DNA of 64,000 nt from Aliiglaciecola sp. M165 (lineage in GTDB: Bacteria > Pseudomonadota > Gammaproteobacteria > Enterobacterales > Alteromonadaceae). Position numbers and translations under genes: made by a program. The notes under the pieces were generated by a model. It saw nothing but the letters and a program-made list of their open reading frames with translations, was not told where the DNA came from and made no database searches. This document shows, one piece after another, positions 9,277 through 19,004 of this stretch. Position 1 is the first letter of the stretch. Every line of letters begins with the position of its first letter. The stretch is from NCBI RefSeq assembly GCF_007197995.1, contig NZ_VKKH01000003.1, forward strand, positions 310,001 to 374,000, in the 5' to 3' direction.

Positions 9277-10923
9277 TTACTGTGCGAGTGAATGAATGGT
9301 TTTAACTACGGCCATTATTCCATTTCCTCTGGAGTCGCTGAGGTGTTGAGACAGACTCAGATGCTCAATATATTTTTTAAAATCAAACTGAGCAATAAAT
9401 ATTTTAGGTTGATTTTGTATGGGTTCTATCAATATCGCAAGTAATCCACGAACAATTTTACCTGTTGCATCTGCCTCAAAACTCATGGTTTGATTTGAAT
9501 GTAGTGTCGCCTTTAACCAAACTTGAGATTCACACCCAAACACCTCATTTTGTGGCGTTTTCAACGAAGCATCTAATCGTTGTAATTGCTTGCCAGCGAG
9601 CATTATTTGACGATAAACCGCATCCCATCCTCTGGCGGCTAGCAATGTTTCAGCAATTGAATTTGGAGCATGTTTTGTGTTTTGTTTAACAACGGCTTGA
9701 TTTGATAATTCACTCGACTGTATTTGCGCTAAAACATTTTCTAGCGCATTTACAAAAAAGTCTATTTCTTCAATAGTGTTATAACACGCCAACGAAATCC
9801 GTAATGTACCGGAAATACCAAGTGAATCCATTAAAGGCATCACACAGTGGTGCCCTACTCTCAACGCGATATTCTGTTCATTAAGAAGAATGGCGATGTC
9901 TTGAGAATGATACCCATCAACTCGGAATGATAAAGTTGAAATGCTTTTATTGGTATCACCATAAACGACTAAATCTTCAAACTGAGTAACTTTTTGTCGA
10001 AGGTGCGCAATTAGCCGTGCTTCGTGATCGGTGATCAGCTGTCGATGCTCGCAGATAAAATTGATAGCCGCATTAAGGCCAAAAACGCCCTCTATATTTG
10101 GTGTTCCTGCCTCGAACTTGAATGGCGCGATTTGAAAGCTGGCATCCTTGAAGCTTACTTTTTCAATCATTTCACCGCCACTTAGAAATATCGGCAACTT
10201 TTCCAGTGCTGCTTTTTTTCCATAAAGCACCCCCACCCCTGTGGGTCCATACATTTTGTGTGAACTAAACGCCAAAAAGTCGCAATCCAGTGCGTTAACG
10301 TCAATGGTCATATGCGCCACAGCCTGTGCGGCATCGACCAGCGTTAACGCCCCCATCAATTTGGCCTTTTTGAGGAAAGCCTCGATGGGTTGGATACTAC
10401 CTAATGCGTTAGATACCATTCCCAGCGCAACGACACAGGTCTTTTCATTTAGCAGCGTCAATCCCTTTGCAACATCCCATATACCCTTTTTGTCTACGGG
10501 AATAATGTCTAAAAAGAGTTTTTTCTTCTGTGCTAGTTGCTGCCATGGCACAAGGTTAGCGTGATGTTCTGTCGCAGAGAGTAATATACGACCACCTTCT
10601 TCAATATCTGCATCAGCAAGTGCTTTAGCAACAAGATTAATGCTCTCCGTCGCACCTTTTGTAAAAACTATCTGTTCTGCACAGCTTGCGTTTAAAAAAG
10701 TGCTTATATTGCGCCTTGCTTGTTCAAACTCGTTGGTTGTATTACTAGCTAGGGAAAATGACGAGCGATGCACGTTGGCATTTTTATGCAAATAAAAATC
10801 CTGAATAGCGTCAATCACACATTGAGGCTTATGGGTGGTGGCCGCATTGTCAAAATAGATGATCGAAGAATTTTGAGATTGCTCAAAAAAAGGAAAAAAC
10901 GTGCGTAAGGAAGTGTCTTTCAT
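9277..10923 (-). CDS. Cysteine desulfurase SufS/CsdA fused to SufE/CsdE
   Basis: 548-residue fusion. Residues 1-400 are a group II (SufS/CsdA type) PLP-dependent cysteine desulfurase: SATEHHAN (116-123), PLP lysine K223 in SSHKMYGPTGVG, and catalytic C360 in RVGHHCVMPLM. After a linker (about 403-420), residues 421-548 are a SufE-type sulfur acceptor with its acceptor cysteine C464 in VFGCESQVW. The desulfurase passes persulfide sulfur to the SufE cysteine, normally on a separate protein. No sufBCD genes lie nearby, so this resembles a Csd system more than a complete Suf operon. The ATG at 10923 gives a normal desulfurase N-terminus. Confidence 0.93.
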   Translation of the reverse strand: MKDTSLRTFFPFFEQSQNSSIIYFDNAATTHKPQCVIDAIQDFYLHKNANVHRSSFSLASNTTNEFEQARRNISTFLNASCAEQIVFTKGATESINLVAKALADADIEEGGRILLSATEHHANLVPWQQLAQKKKLFLDIIPVDKKGIWDVAKGLTLLNEKTCVVALGMVSNALGSIQPIEAFLKKAKLMGALTLVDAAQAVAHMTIDVNALDCDFLAFSSHKMYGPTGVGVLYGKKAALEKLPIFLSGGEMIEKVSFKDASFQIAPFKFEAGTPNIEGVFGLNAAINFICEHRQLITDHEARLIAHLRQKVTQFEDLVVYGDTNKSISTLSFRVDGYHSQDIAILLNEQNIALRVGHHCVMPLMDSLGISGTLRISLACYNTIEEIDFFVNALENVLAQIQSSELSNQAVVKQNTKHAPNSIAETLLAARGWDAVYRQIMLAGKQLQRLDASLKTPQNEVFGCESQVWLKATLHSNQTMSFEADATGKIVRGLLAILIEPIQNQPKIFIAQFDFKKYIEHLSLSQHLSDSRGNGIMAVVKTIHSLAQ

Positions 10924-11044
10924 ATTACCTTTAAATATTTTGAGAAAATCAGTTATGAAGCAGGTAGTTTAGTGAGTATTGTACGCTGAGAGTTCAAAAT
11001 AATCACATTGGTTTTTCTTTTCCGACGTTAAAAATAGAGGTTTC

Positions 11045-12289
11045 ATGTCAAATTCTAAAGCATACATAATTCTTATATCGATGATGTTCATCAGTATGCT
11101 CAGTATGGCAGGGATCGCACTTCCTTATCCGATTCTTGCACCACTTTTTGTCGACGCGCCGCTTAACGACTTCAATCATTTCCTACAATTTCCACCGAAG
11201 ATATTGCTGGCGATTGTGCTTGCCGCTTTCCCCGTGGGTGCATTGATCGGCTCTACGTTTTTAGGCGCATTATCAGATAGCTACGGCAGAAAGTGGACGT
11301 TGGCGGGTTCAATATCTCTGAGTGCTCTGGGTTATGTGTTGTGCGGTTACGCTTTGCTCCAACAAGATTATTTGATGTTTGTATTTGCTCGATTTGTCAC
11401 AGGCTTATTTAGTGGTAACGTTTCCATTGCCCGAGCCATCGCAGCAGATCTGCACCCGGTAATCGATAAGACAAGAGCGTTTTCATGGACATACGCAGCG
11501 GGCTATGTCGGCTGGCTTGTAGGACCATTGGCGGGAGGATATTTAATGCTTCTGGGAGCGCATACTGCGTTTTTTGCAGCAACAATCGCGTTAATGGTAT
11601 CCGCGATCTTAACAGTAACATTAATAAGTGAAACCTCTCAGTCCACAACCGACCCTCAACATCGATTTTTTCATTTATTATACCAGCACAACTCGTTGCG
11701 GTTGTTACACCACAAAGCCTTACAAAAAGTGTTTGTTCTTGCGCTGGTTATGAACCTAGGCCTAAACGCTTTTTACGAATTTTATCCCGTTTGGTTAGTC
11801 GAAGTGTTTAGTTTTAGCAGCATTCAAATTGGCCACCATACAGCAGTTTTGACTCTTTGCATGGTCCTTGCCAGTTCGTTGTTGCTCGAAAGAATACGCA
11901 ATACATTAGGTAAAATAGGCAGCATTGTATATGCACTGGTTCTGGCAGGTTGCCTGTTATTGGCCACGCCTTTTGTCAATATGAGTTGGATTTTGCCCTA
12001 CTTTGTCTTTATGGGAATGTTAATTGCTGTATTTAATGGACTATTGCCGGTCTATTTCAGTGACAGATACGAGCAGTTTGGCCAAGGGAAGTTGATGGGC
12101 CTATTAACCATTACCTTTTATTTGGCCAATGCATTGATTGCGATTATCGGTGGGATTGTCAGCTTAGTTGGCGCTACCTGGAGCGTCGTGCTTGGTGGTT
12201 TGATTTTATTGGTTAGTGCAAGTCTATTGCGACTTTTTGATCGCTCAACTTCTTATGAAGAGGCCCGTTTAGAAGTACCGGGCCGATAG
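11045..12289 (+). CDS. MFS transporter (drug/metabolite type)
   Basis: 414-residue major facilitator with 12 predicted membrane segments. The loop between helices 2 and 3 has GALSDSYGRKWTL (the G-x-x-x-D-x-x-G-R-K MFS motif A), and helix 5 has GWLVGPLAGGYL, similar to motif C of drug:H+ antiporters (DHA1/TetA-like). Substrate unknown. It starts 121 bases from the divergent SufS-SufE fusion gene and ends one base before the convergent DUF2750 gene. Confidence 0.88.
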   Translation: MSNSKAYIILISMMFISMLSMAGIALPYPILAPLFVDAPLNDFNHFLQFPPKILLAIVLAAFPVGALIGSTFLGALSDSYGRKWTLAGSISLSALGYVLCGYALLQQDYLMFVFARFVTGLFSGNVSIARAIAADLHPVIDKTRAFSWTYAAGYVGWLVGPLAGGYLMLLGAHTAFFAATIALMVSAILTVTLISETSQSTTDPQHRFFHLLYQHNSLRLLHHKALQKVFVLALVMNLGLNAFYEFYPVWLVEVFSFSSIQIGHHTAVLTLCMVLASSLLLERIRNTLGKIGSIVYALVLAGCLLLATPFVNMSWILPYFVFMGMLIAVFNGLLPVYFSDRYEQFGQGKLMGLLTITFYLANALIAIIGGIVSLVGATWSVVLGGLILLVSASLLRLFDRSTSYEEARLEVPGR

Positions 12290-12290
12290 A

Positions 12291-12677
12291 CTACTGCTCC
12301 ATCTGCTCTGCAAAACAGGCTAATACCTCAGAAGCTTCAAGCATTATCCCCTCTTCGTCATCGCCAATTGGAAAGACCAAAACGAGGGTCCCGTTTTTTT
12401 GCATGCCAGGCAGCCATTGATTTAACCAGGCATCCAAGTCAATTTTTTTCGGCGTACAATCAGGAAAATCATCTTTTTCCCATGCTTTGGCAAATGACTC
12501 GTGAGGCCAAATTGGTACACAGGCATCTTCCTCTGCTTGCAATAACAACCAACCATTTTCACCGAACAGCCCCCACAACTCTCTGTTTTCAACCATTGCC
12601 GTCAATGCATAGTCGAACCTTTCTTCTGGTTGCAGTTTACTGATCTCTACAAATTCGTCGGAGCTAAGCTGACTCAT
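12291..12677 (-). CDS. DUF2750 family protein
   Basis: 128-residue acidic cytoplasmic protein matching the DUF2750 pattern: an N-terminal helix (FVEISKLQPEERFDYAL), ELWGLFGENGWLLLQ in the middle, VPIWPHESFAKAW, and a C-terminal LVFPIGDDEEGIMLEASEVL. Family function is unknown. Single gene, convergent with the upstream MFS gene with one base between stop codons. Confidence 0.85.
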   Translation of the reverse strand: MSQLSSDEFVEISKLQPEERFDYALTAMVENRELWGLFGENGWLLLQAEEDACVPIWPHESFAKAWEKDDFPDCTPKKIDLDAWLNQWLPGMQKNGTLVLVFPIGDDEEGIMLEASEVLACFAEQMEQ

Positions 12678-12801
12678 TCAGTTTCCTTAATGGAATTTTT
12701 GACTTATTTATCTACTACTACGTTAATTATGGCAAAAACTATCACCTCTTTCTTGATTTATCAGTCATTTGCAACCTTAATTGAAGTAAGGGAAAAATAT
12801 T

Positions 12802-15800
12802 ATGCCATCGGAATCCGTTAAACAGCCCGCTTCTACACCCAACAGAAAATGGTGGGTATATGCCATATTGCTGGTTCTCGTATTAGGAGTTCTGGCATAC
12901 TATGGCCTGCAAAGTAGAAAAGATCGCTCATCCAATCATGATTATTATCGAGTGCTATATGAGGCATCCAATTCGTTTAATGAAAATTTAATTAAGCTTG
13001 ATAGCATGCACCGCTACAAAGAAGGGGTGTCGTCTATCCGTTCTCTGCTTCCAAGTTATTCCAGAGAGGCTATTTCCAATGCCAAACAGCTCGCAGCAAA
13101 GTCGTTTAAATACGAAATTGTTGGGCAATCTTTAGTTGTTTCGTCGAAGGAATCCCCTGAATTCAGTGCAAAACTGGCGTTCGAAGATATATTGCCCGAT
13201 CCCAAAAAGGGCTTTAGCCAATATTTATTTGCCAACGAAAACGGTGATGTCTTGGCAAGAGTTGGGGGAGAAAGAACCATTTCAATCGTTGAACTGAGCA
13301 GTATCAATCAACAAATCCAGCGCAAGAACAAACAATTTCAGCTCAATTTTACAGACCCAGAGGAACAACAATCGACTGGAACCCGCGTGCCACTGCCCAG
13401 TTATAGCAATCATGTTGATATGAAGATTTCGTATGGTGATTTTCGGGTTTACGTTTTCCCCTTTTCTCTTGCCACGCCTTTAGATCAAAAAAATGAATCC
13501 AAAACTAGTGTTTTAGACCGTTTGTATTTAGTTGGTTTATTGCCCCAAGATAAACTGGCCAGCCGCGGTAGCGATGATTGGAACATTTCAGTATTAGTCG
13601 TCACAGTAATCAGCTTATTCTTCATTTGGTGCATGTTAAGGCTTTATTTATTGCCAAAAAACCAATCGATTACTCGGTCATATCGGGTAATGACAAATGC
13701 TGCGAGTTATTTATTCTACATAGTGATCATCGCCATGACCTTGGCATACTTTCAAAAATCTTTGTTGCAAATTGAAAAAGATGATTTGGCCAGACAATAT
13801 AGCCAGTACTTAAGCCAGAACTTTGCTAAAGACCTAGGCGATGTATTTTCTCAACTAGCAAGTTATCGGGATTTTTATTTGGGCATTCTTAAAGCCCTAA
13901 AAGATTTACCTGATAAACCTGAGCAGTACACCAGCTATCCACAAACCGAAATACAGAATTTTAATGAGACAATAGGAGCTGCAATTGTCACCTTAGATAG
14001 CAAATCTTGTGCTGGCGGGGAAAACGCCAGCTCAATGCCAAGCATGGCAAGTACTGCATACAAGAAATACCCAATAAAGATTGATTGCAACGCAAAAGAT
14101 GGGAAGTCTTTGGATGTTGATATTTCTCTCAACGATCATGCTATTTCGGTAATGCAGCAGGCCTACACATCGACCAAATCGCGCACGACAACCTTGGATT
14201 TTTACTCCAATAATCAATTGGTTGAATTGGAGCCTGAAAAATCTTTAGAAACCTCAATCGATCCACTAGCCAAACGAGATCCAAAAAGTATTTTATCGGT
14301 TTTTGCACTCAACCGTGAAGGCAGCTCAGTGTTACCTTCAATGAACTTCCAGGAGAGTAATTCCCTACCTAGAACCGTTAATTTGTCGCACAGAAACTAT
14401 TATAAAAAAGTACGCGATCACCAAGGGTGGGATCTCACCCTTCCGGTCTCGAAAACTGATCCCACCGAAGAATACGTTCAATTTAACAATGTGTATATCC
14501 AGCGGTTGCTTAACGTCAATAATGGCACGCGAGGCACAACTATTTCTATGCCTATATATGATCACAGCAAAACGCAAAAAGCGAATTTTGATTACATTAT
14601 TGGCGCAGATGTCATTCTGCCTTCTGTTACCCTCGGCCAGGCGCCACCCTATGATTTTATTTATATGGTGGTTGATAGGAGCAGTGGAGAAGTGTTGTTC
14701 CACAATGACAGCAACCGTTCACTGGTGGAAAATCTTTATTTTTCAGGCGACACACGCTCTCCTCTAAGTAAGTGGTTAAGAGCCGGTTTAGACCACTATC
14801 CAGAGTTGGGAAATGATCTCATTACCGGCAGCTATCATGGGCAGGCTGGTCGATTTGCAGTCACCAATACCGCGGTAGACAAATGGGCTGTCGTGGTCTT
14901 TTATCCAGACGATAGTCTGGATACCTTCATGACCAATCAGTTTTTATATGTCGCCTCCACTTTTGCCGTGTTGATCGCGTCAATGATCGCGATTATTTAT
15001 GGCGTCAGACATTTTGTTTGGACAAGCACTTTGAAACGAAAGCTAAAGCTTCCCGCTAAACTTAATGTCAGATTGGTTATGCTCGTCAGCTCCGTACTGT
15101 TTAGCGCTGGGTATAGTTTGTACATTATTGGTTTTAATTTAGAGGATCTGATTTTTTATCAAAATCAATGGAATTGGTCGGTGTGGATACCTGTTGTAGG
15201 TCTTCTTATCGCTACGTTTGTAGTTTACAAGGGGTGTTACAATCATTTTTGCTATCCATTAAATGACGTGAATCAAAATACAGTTCACACCGCTACCTTG
15301 GGATCAAGACGCCTTATCATTGCCGTATTAATCGCGGTTGGAATTCACTTTGTTTATTTGCAGAAAACTGCGGACGCGCCACAAAAAAGTTTAGATTTTC
15401 ATTATCAGCAACTTGCCTGCAACTGGTTAAATTACGAACGCCAAGAGCTTGTTACTATCGGTTTGAGTCGCTATCCCAATTCAATTACCTCCACTCGCAT
15501 AGCACCTATGGACTTGTTACCCCTCAATCCGTCTTGGCGAGCCAGGTTAATCGGCGAAAGTACGCATAAATCTGCAACCGGTCTTGATAGTAACCAGAGC
15601 GCCCCTTCGTCATCTCAGCAATTGTGTACTAATCACTCAACCCAAGTGACTCCTGACGACTACCCTAGCCTTGGCTCTGTCTTTGGCGCGACCTATATGT
15701 GGCAATGGATCAATATATATCTGCTGGATAAAGACTTAGCAACGGGTTATCAACCTTATCAAACCTTCACTGATGAACAGCATTTTAAAAATGGCGTCAC

Positions 15801-17073
15801 CACCAAATTAATCACTTCCACCTTATTGTTTGCGGGATTGTTGAGTTTAATCATGTGGTTTTGGTTTAGATACAATGTCAGAGTGCTGTGGAACAAGCTG
15901 TATTGTCCAGAACGTTTCTTACAACACGTACAAAGACTTACGCAGTCTGTTAATACGTTGGAATTTGAAGAACGTAACCAAAACCTAAAAATCGAATGTG
16001 ACACGGTAAAACTCAATGGTATTGGCTTGGCGTTATTGTTGAGAACCATGACCTACAATCAGGATAAGCATTCTGATCGCTTATTAGCTGGATTTGAAGA
16101 GCTATTCGAAAAAAGTCCGTGTTTACAAAAATTTAGCAAAGAAGGCAGTTTTCTTCCCAATCTGAAACTTAACTTGAAAAAAGATCCCGACACCCAGCTG
16201 TTACATTTGGAGCTATGGGATATTGAAACCTGCTTGGAAAAAAGTGGCTTTAGACAACTACTTCTCGACTTAATAATGGAATTTAAATCTTTAACGCTTT
16301 CCAATCAACTTGCCAGTTTCACTATTTTTGCGGGGTTCCACAGTTTACAACGGGTCAAAATGAAAGACCCATTAATGCTAGATCACAGTTCTATCTTAGA
16401 TCACTCAGAATATTTATCATGGGCCGAATGTTTAATGGACTTTATAGTGGTTGTGCCAGAAAGTTTTCAGCAAGGTATCGATTGGCAGTTATTGCACGAG
16501 GAAGTTGCGGCGTTTCCGGAATTACAGTTTCTTGACCGTCCCCTCCCTGAACAATCTGACGAGGACGGCTGGCAATATGTTTGGAAGCGAGACGAAGAAG
16601 CCAATCTCGAAAGCCGTTGGACAACAATCAATTACATTCTGTTAAATGCAGAAGCATTGTATCGATTTAAATGGGAATCCTGCTCGAGTGCTGAAAAACT
16701 GGCATTATTGAATCTAGCAAAACAGCAACGTCTGAATCCAGCTAATACGCAAATGATCGAGCATTTAGCGTTAAACGGATTGATTACAGTTCGCAAAGGC
16801 CACCTAGATATTATTAATCAAAGTTTCGCGCATTTTGTGTTACATGCTGAAACCAATGCAACCTTGAATCGACTGGTGCAGCATGGTGAAGCCGGAATTT
16901 GGAAAAATTATAAGATCCCACTTGGCGTTATGATAGTGCTGATAATTGGAGGTATCGCCCTAACGTCCGGAGAGTCTGTTTACATAATTGCTGCGTCGGT
17001 GGCCGGTGTATTGGGCACCATAGCCAGCGTCACCAACAGTGCAAATCTATTGCGAGGTCAGTTGAAGGATTAA
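12802..17073 (+). CDS. Giant multi-pass membrane sensor-like protein with Cache-like region
   Basis: 1423-residue protein not recognised as a named family. Visible architecture: membrane segment 17-36; a soluble stretch; two segments near 255-280 and 294-318; a large extracytoplasmic region about 320-712 containing SHRNYY (about 529-534) and later VDRSSGEVLFHND and WAVVVFYPDD, the style of double-Cache sensor domains; four segments between 713 and 851; another extracytoplasmic stretch; a segment near 997-1020; a cytoplasmic region 1021-1370; and a final pair of segments 1374-1412. Residues about 1290-1350 (SSAEKLALLNLAKQ ... GLITVRKGHLDIINQSFAHFVL) resemble the winged-helix part of STAND-type ATPases, but I find no Walker A or B. 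Possibly a ligand sensor whose output has been degraded or is novel. RBS AAGGGAAAAAT precedes the ATG. Monocistronic. Confidence 0.85.
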   Translation: MPSESVKQPASTPNRKWWVYAILLVLVLGVLAYYGLQSRKDRSSNHDYYRVLYEASNSFNENLIKLDSMHRYKEGVSSIRSLLPSYSREAISNAKQLAAKSFKYEIVGQSLVVSSKESPEFSAKLAFEDILPDPKKGFSQYLFANENGDVLARVGGERTISIVELSSINQQIQRKNKQFQLNFTDPEEQQSTGTRVPLPSYSNHVDMKISYGDFRVYVFPFSLATPLDQKNESKTSVLDRLYLVGLLPQDKLASRGSDDWNISVLVVTVISLFFIWCMLRLYLLPKNQSITRSYRVMTNAASYLFYIVIIAMTLAYFQKSLLQIEKDDLARQYSQYLSQNFAKDLGDVFSQLASYRDFYLGILKALKDLPDKPEQYTSYPQTEIQNFNETIGAAIVTLDSKSCAGGENASSMPSMASTAYKKYPIKIDCNAKDGKSLDVDISLNDHAISVMQQAYTSTKSRTTTLDFYSNNQLVELEPEKSLETSIDPLAKRDPKSILSVFALNREGSSVLPSMNFQESNSLPRTVNLSHRNYYKKVRDHQGWDLTLPVSKTDPTEEYVQFNNVYIQRLLNVNNGTRGTTISMPIYDHSKTQKANFDYIIGADVILPSVTLGQAPPYDFIYMVVDRSSGEVLFHNDSNRSLVENLYFSGDTRSPLSKWLRAGLDHYPELGNDLITGSYHGQAGRFAVTNTAVDKWAVVVFYPDDSLDTFMTNQFLYVASTFAVLIASMIAIIYGVRHFVWTSTLKRKLKLPAKLNVRLVMLVSSVLFSAGYSLYIIGFNLEDLIFYQNQWNWSVWIPVVGLLIATFVVYKGCYNHFCYPLNDVNQNTVHTATLGSRRLIIAVLIAVGIHFVYLQKTADAPQKSLDFHYQQLACNWLNYERQELVTIGLSRYPNSITSTRIAPMDLLPLNPSWRARLIGESTHKSATGLDSNQSAPSSSQQLCTNHSTQVTPDDYPSLGSVFGATYMWQWINIYLLDKDLATGYQPYQTFTDEQHFKNGVTTKLITSTLLFAGLLSLIMWFWFRYNVRVLWNKLYCPERFLQHVQRLTQSVNTLEFEERNQNLKIECDTVKLNGIGLALLLRTMTYNQDKHSDRLLAGFEELFEKSPCLQKFSKEGSFLPNLKLNLKKDPDTQLLHLELWDIETCLEKSGFRQLLLDLIMEFKSLTLSNQLASFTIFAGFHSLQRVKMKDPLMLDHSSILDHSEYLSWAECLMDFIVVVPESFQQGIDWQLLHEEVAAFPELQFLDRPLPEQSDEDGWQYVWKRDEEANLESRWTTINYILLNAEALYRFKWESCSSAEKLALLNLAKQQRLNPANTQMIEHLALNGLITVRKGHLDIINQSFAHFVLHAETNATLNRLVQHGEAGIWKNYKIPLGVMIVLIIGGIALTSGESVYIIAASVAGVLGTIASVTNSANLLRGQLKD

Positions 17074-17105
17074 TGTTTCTGATACATTGCCAACGCTAAT
17101 TTAAT

Positions 17106-19004
17106 TCAAACCTGATTCAACCTCTGACTCAATCCGCTACTGCGTCGGCAATGGGATGTTAAACAGTTCAGCAATACATCTTTTTTACTATACAGATGGA
17201 AGGATTCTCGCGCGCGAGTTAGCCCAGTGTAAAACAGCTCTCTGCTTAAGCTTGCATTGTGGTGCGCAGCAACGTAATCGGGTAGGCAAAGATGAATGGT
17301 TTGAAATTCGGAGCCTTGGCTTTTATGGATCGTCATGGCATAAACCGTGTCATAAGGTGGTAAACGACTCAACAACACACCTCGGATATTATCCGGTCCC
17401 TCTTTAAACCAGGCTTTATTAAGCTGAGGATTTTCTGGATCTGGCATGACAATGCCAATATCACCATTGAATAAGCCTAGATTGTGATCATTACTCGATA
17501 ACATGATCCCATGACCAGCATAATCTGCCTCCCCTAATTCAATGACGCCTTGTTTGACCAGCTCATGTTCAATTTTGTGGTTAATGTTTTCAACGCCCCA
17601 TTCTCCCGTTTTAAATGCACAAAGTATTTGCTGTTTTTCAAGTTGCGCAAAGGCTTTTGTAACGTCACCGCTCTGGATGGCATCAAAATAGTCATGCAAA
17701 TTGGCGGCAAAGCGCTGTACCAAATCATTGACGGTGGCGTGCTGATGCCATCGCGTTTGCTCGCCTTTTGCTAAGAGCGTTAACGAAGCATCTATCTGAC
17801 CATTGATCACCGCTTTAGATAATTGACCTATTTCACTTGCATCCGAAAACCGGTGACTTTTTCGAAGAGTCACCAAAGCGTCTTGCATGGGAGAGTAGCT
17901 CTCCTCTTTGCTATTGTTGTTTCGTCCTATGTATTTGATATCAATGCCTGCAGCAGCGCTGATCAAATCAGACATATGCTGACTAAACTGTGCTGTATGC
18001 TCCGCAGCCTTAGCCGACTGGCAAATATCGTAGAGTACGCTGCCAGTTTCTACAGACGTCAATTGATTGTGATCACCGAGTAACACGACTCTTGCCTGAG
18101 GTGGCAGCGCGTCAAGCAGCTTACACATCAAGGGTAAATCAACCATCGACGCTTCATCTACAATCAACACATCCAAATGCAGAGGATTTGACCGGTTGTG
18201 TTTAAACTCGACACTGCGAATTTTAACACCCAGCAATCTATGGATGGTGCTGGATTGAGCATCTAAAGTAGATTGAAAACTCTCTGGTAGGATTTTTTTA
18301 GCACCTATTAGTGATTCACTTAATCGTGCTGCGGCTTTACCGGTGGGTGCTACCAGCTTGATCGTTAATGGGCGAGCGTCTTTAGGTTGTAAACCTTGCA
18401 ATACTGCGAGTAGCTTCGCTACGGTCGTGGTTTTACCTGTTCCAGGCCCACCCGTAATAACACTGAACGACTGGCTTGCAGCAACGCACACCGCAACTTT
18501 TTGCCAATCAATCGACTCTTCGACATGTTTATTTACAGAGCTAGCCGCAGGAAACAGTTGGTCAAGGAGTTGTTTAAGATACCCAATGTCCAAATCTATT
18601 TTTTTTGATAGACGTCTTTGGATCACTGCGGACAATGCCACTTCATAGTCGTAGTAACGACGCAGATAACCTTGATTATGTTCAAGTACTATCGGCTGGC
18701 TCATCTGTTCTTTCGGTCTTGTCGCCACACAACTGGCCTGCGTTAATATTTGCTGTAACGCTGAAACTGAAGTTGTGCCTAATAACGCCAACGTTGCCTC
18801 GGGTAAATCGTTCAAATCCAGGCAACTGTCTTGATGCCTAGACCGCTGACTTAACAAACTTGCAAATAAAGCAACACAGATGTTTTGCGGTTTGTTTTGT
18901 TGAAAAACAAATTGTCCAAATGCAATATCGAGGCTGTTCAAACCCAGTTCACTAATTTGCGTTTTTGCAGAAATTTCGAAGGTGTTAACTGAATTCATTG
19001 CCAC
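17106..19004 (-). CDS. recD: Exodeoxyribonuclease V subunit alpha, RecD helicase
   Basis: 632-residue SF1 5'-3' helicase subunit of RecBCD. Walker A GGPGTGKT (185-192), Walker B VLIVDEASMVDLPLM, LLGDHNQL, and the C-terminal MTIHKSQGSEFQTIHLCLP and ELFYTGLTRARE motifs identify RecD. With RecB and RecC it unwinds and resects double-strand breaks and loads RecA at Chi-like sites. The start codon lies inside recB: the two genes overlap by ten bases, indicating translational coupling. Length is close to E. coli RecD, and no domain is missing. Confidence 0.97.
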   Translation of the reverse strand: MAMNSVNTFEISAKTQISELGLNSLDIAFGQFVFQQNKPQNICVALFASLLSQRSRHQDSCLDLNDLPEATLALLGTTSVSALQQILTQASCVATRPKEQMSQPIVLEHNQGYLRRYYDYEVALSAVIQRRLSKKIDLDIGYLKQLLDQLFPAASSVNKHVEESIDWQKVAVCVAASQSFSVITGGPGTGKTTTVAKLLAVLQGLQPKDARPLTIKLVAPTGKAAARLSESLIGAKKILPESFQSTLDAQSSTIHRLLGVKIRSVEFKHNRSNPLHLDVLIVDEASMVDLPLMCKLLDALPPQARVVLLGDHNQLTSVETGSVLYDICQSAKAAEHTAQFSQHMSDLISAAAGIDIKYIGRNNNSKEESYSPMQDALVTLRKSHRFSDASEIGQLSKAVINGQIDASLTLLAKGEQTRWHQHATVNDLVQRFAANLHDYFDAIQSGDVTKAFAQLEKQQILCAFKTGEWGVENINHKIEHELVKQGVIELGEADYAGHGIMLSSNDHNLGLFNGDIGIVMPDPENPQLNKAWFKEGPDNIRGVLLSRLPPYDTVYAMTIHKSQGSEFQTIHLCLPDYVAAHHNASLSRELFYTGLTRARESFHLYSKKDVLLNCLTSHCRRSSGLSQRLNQV

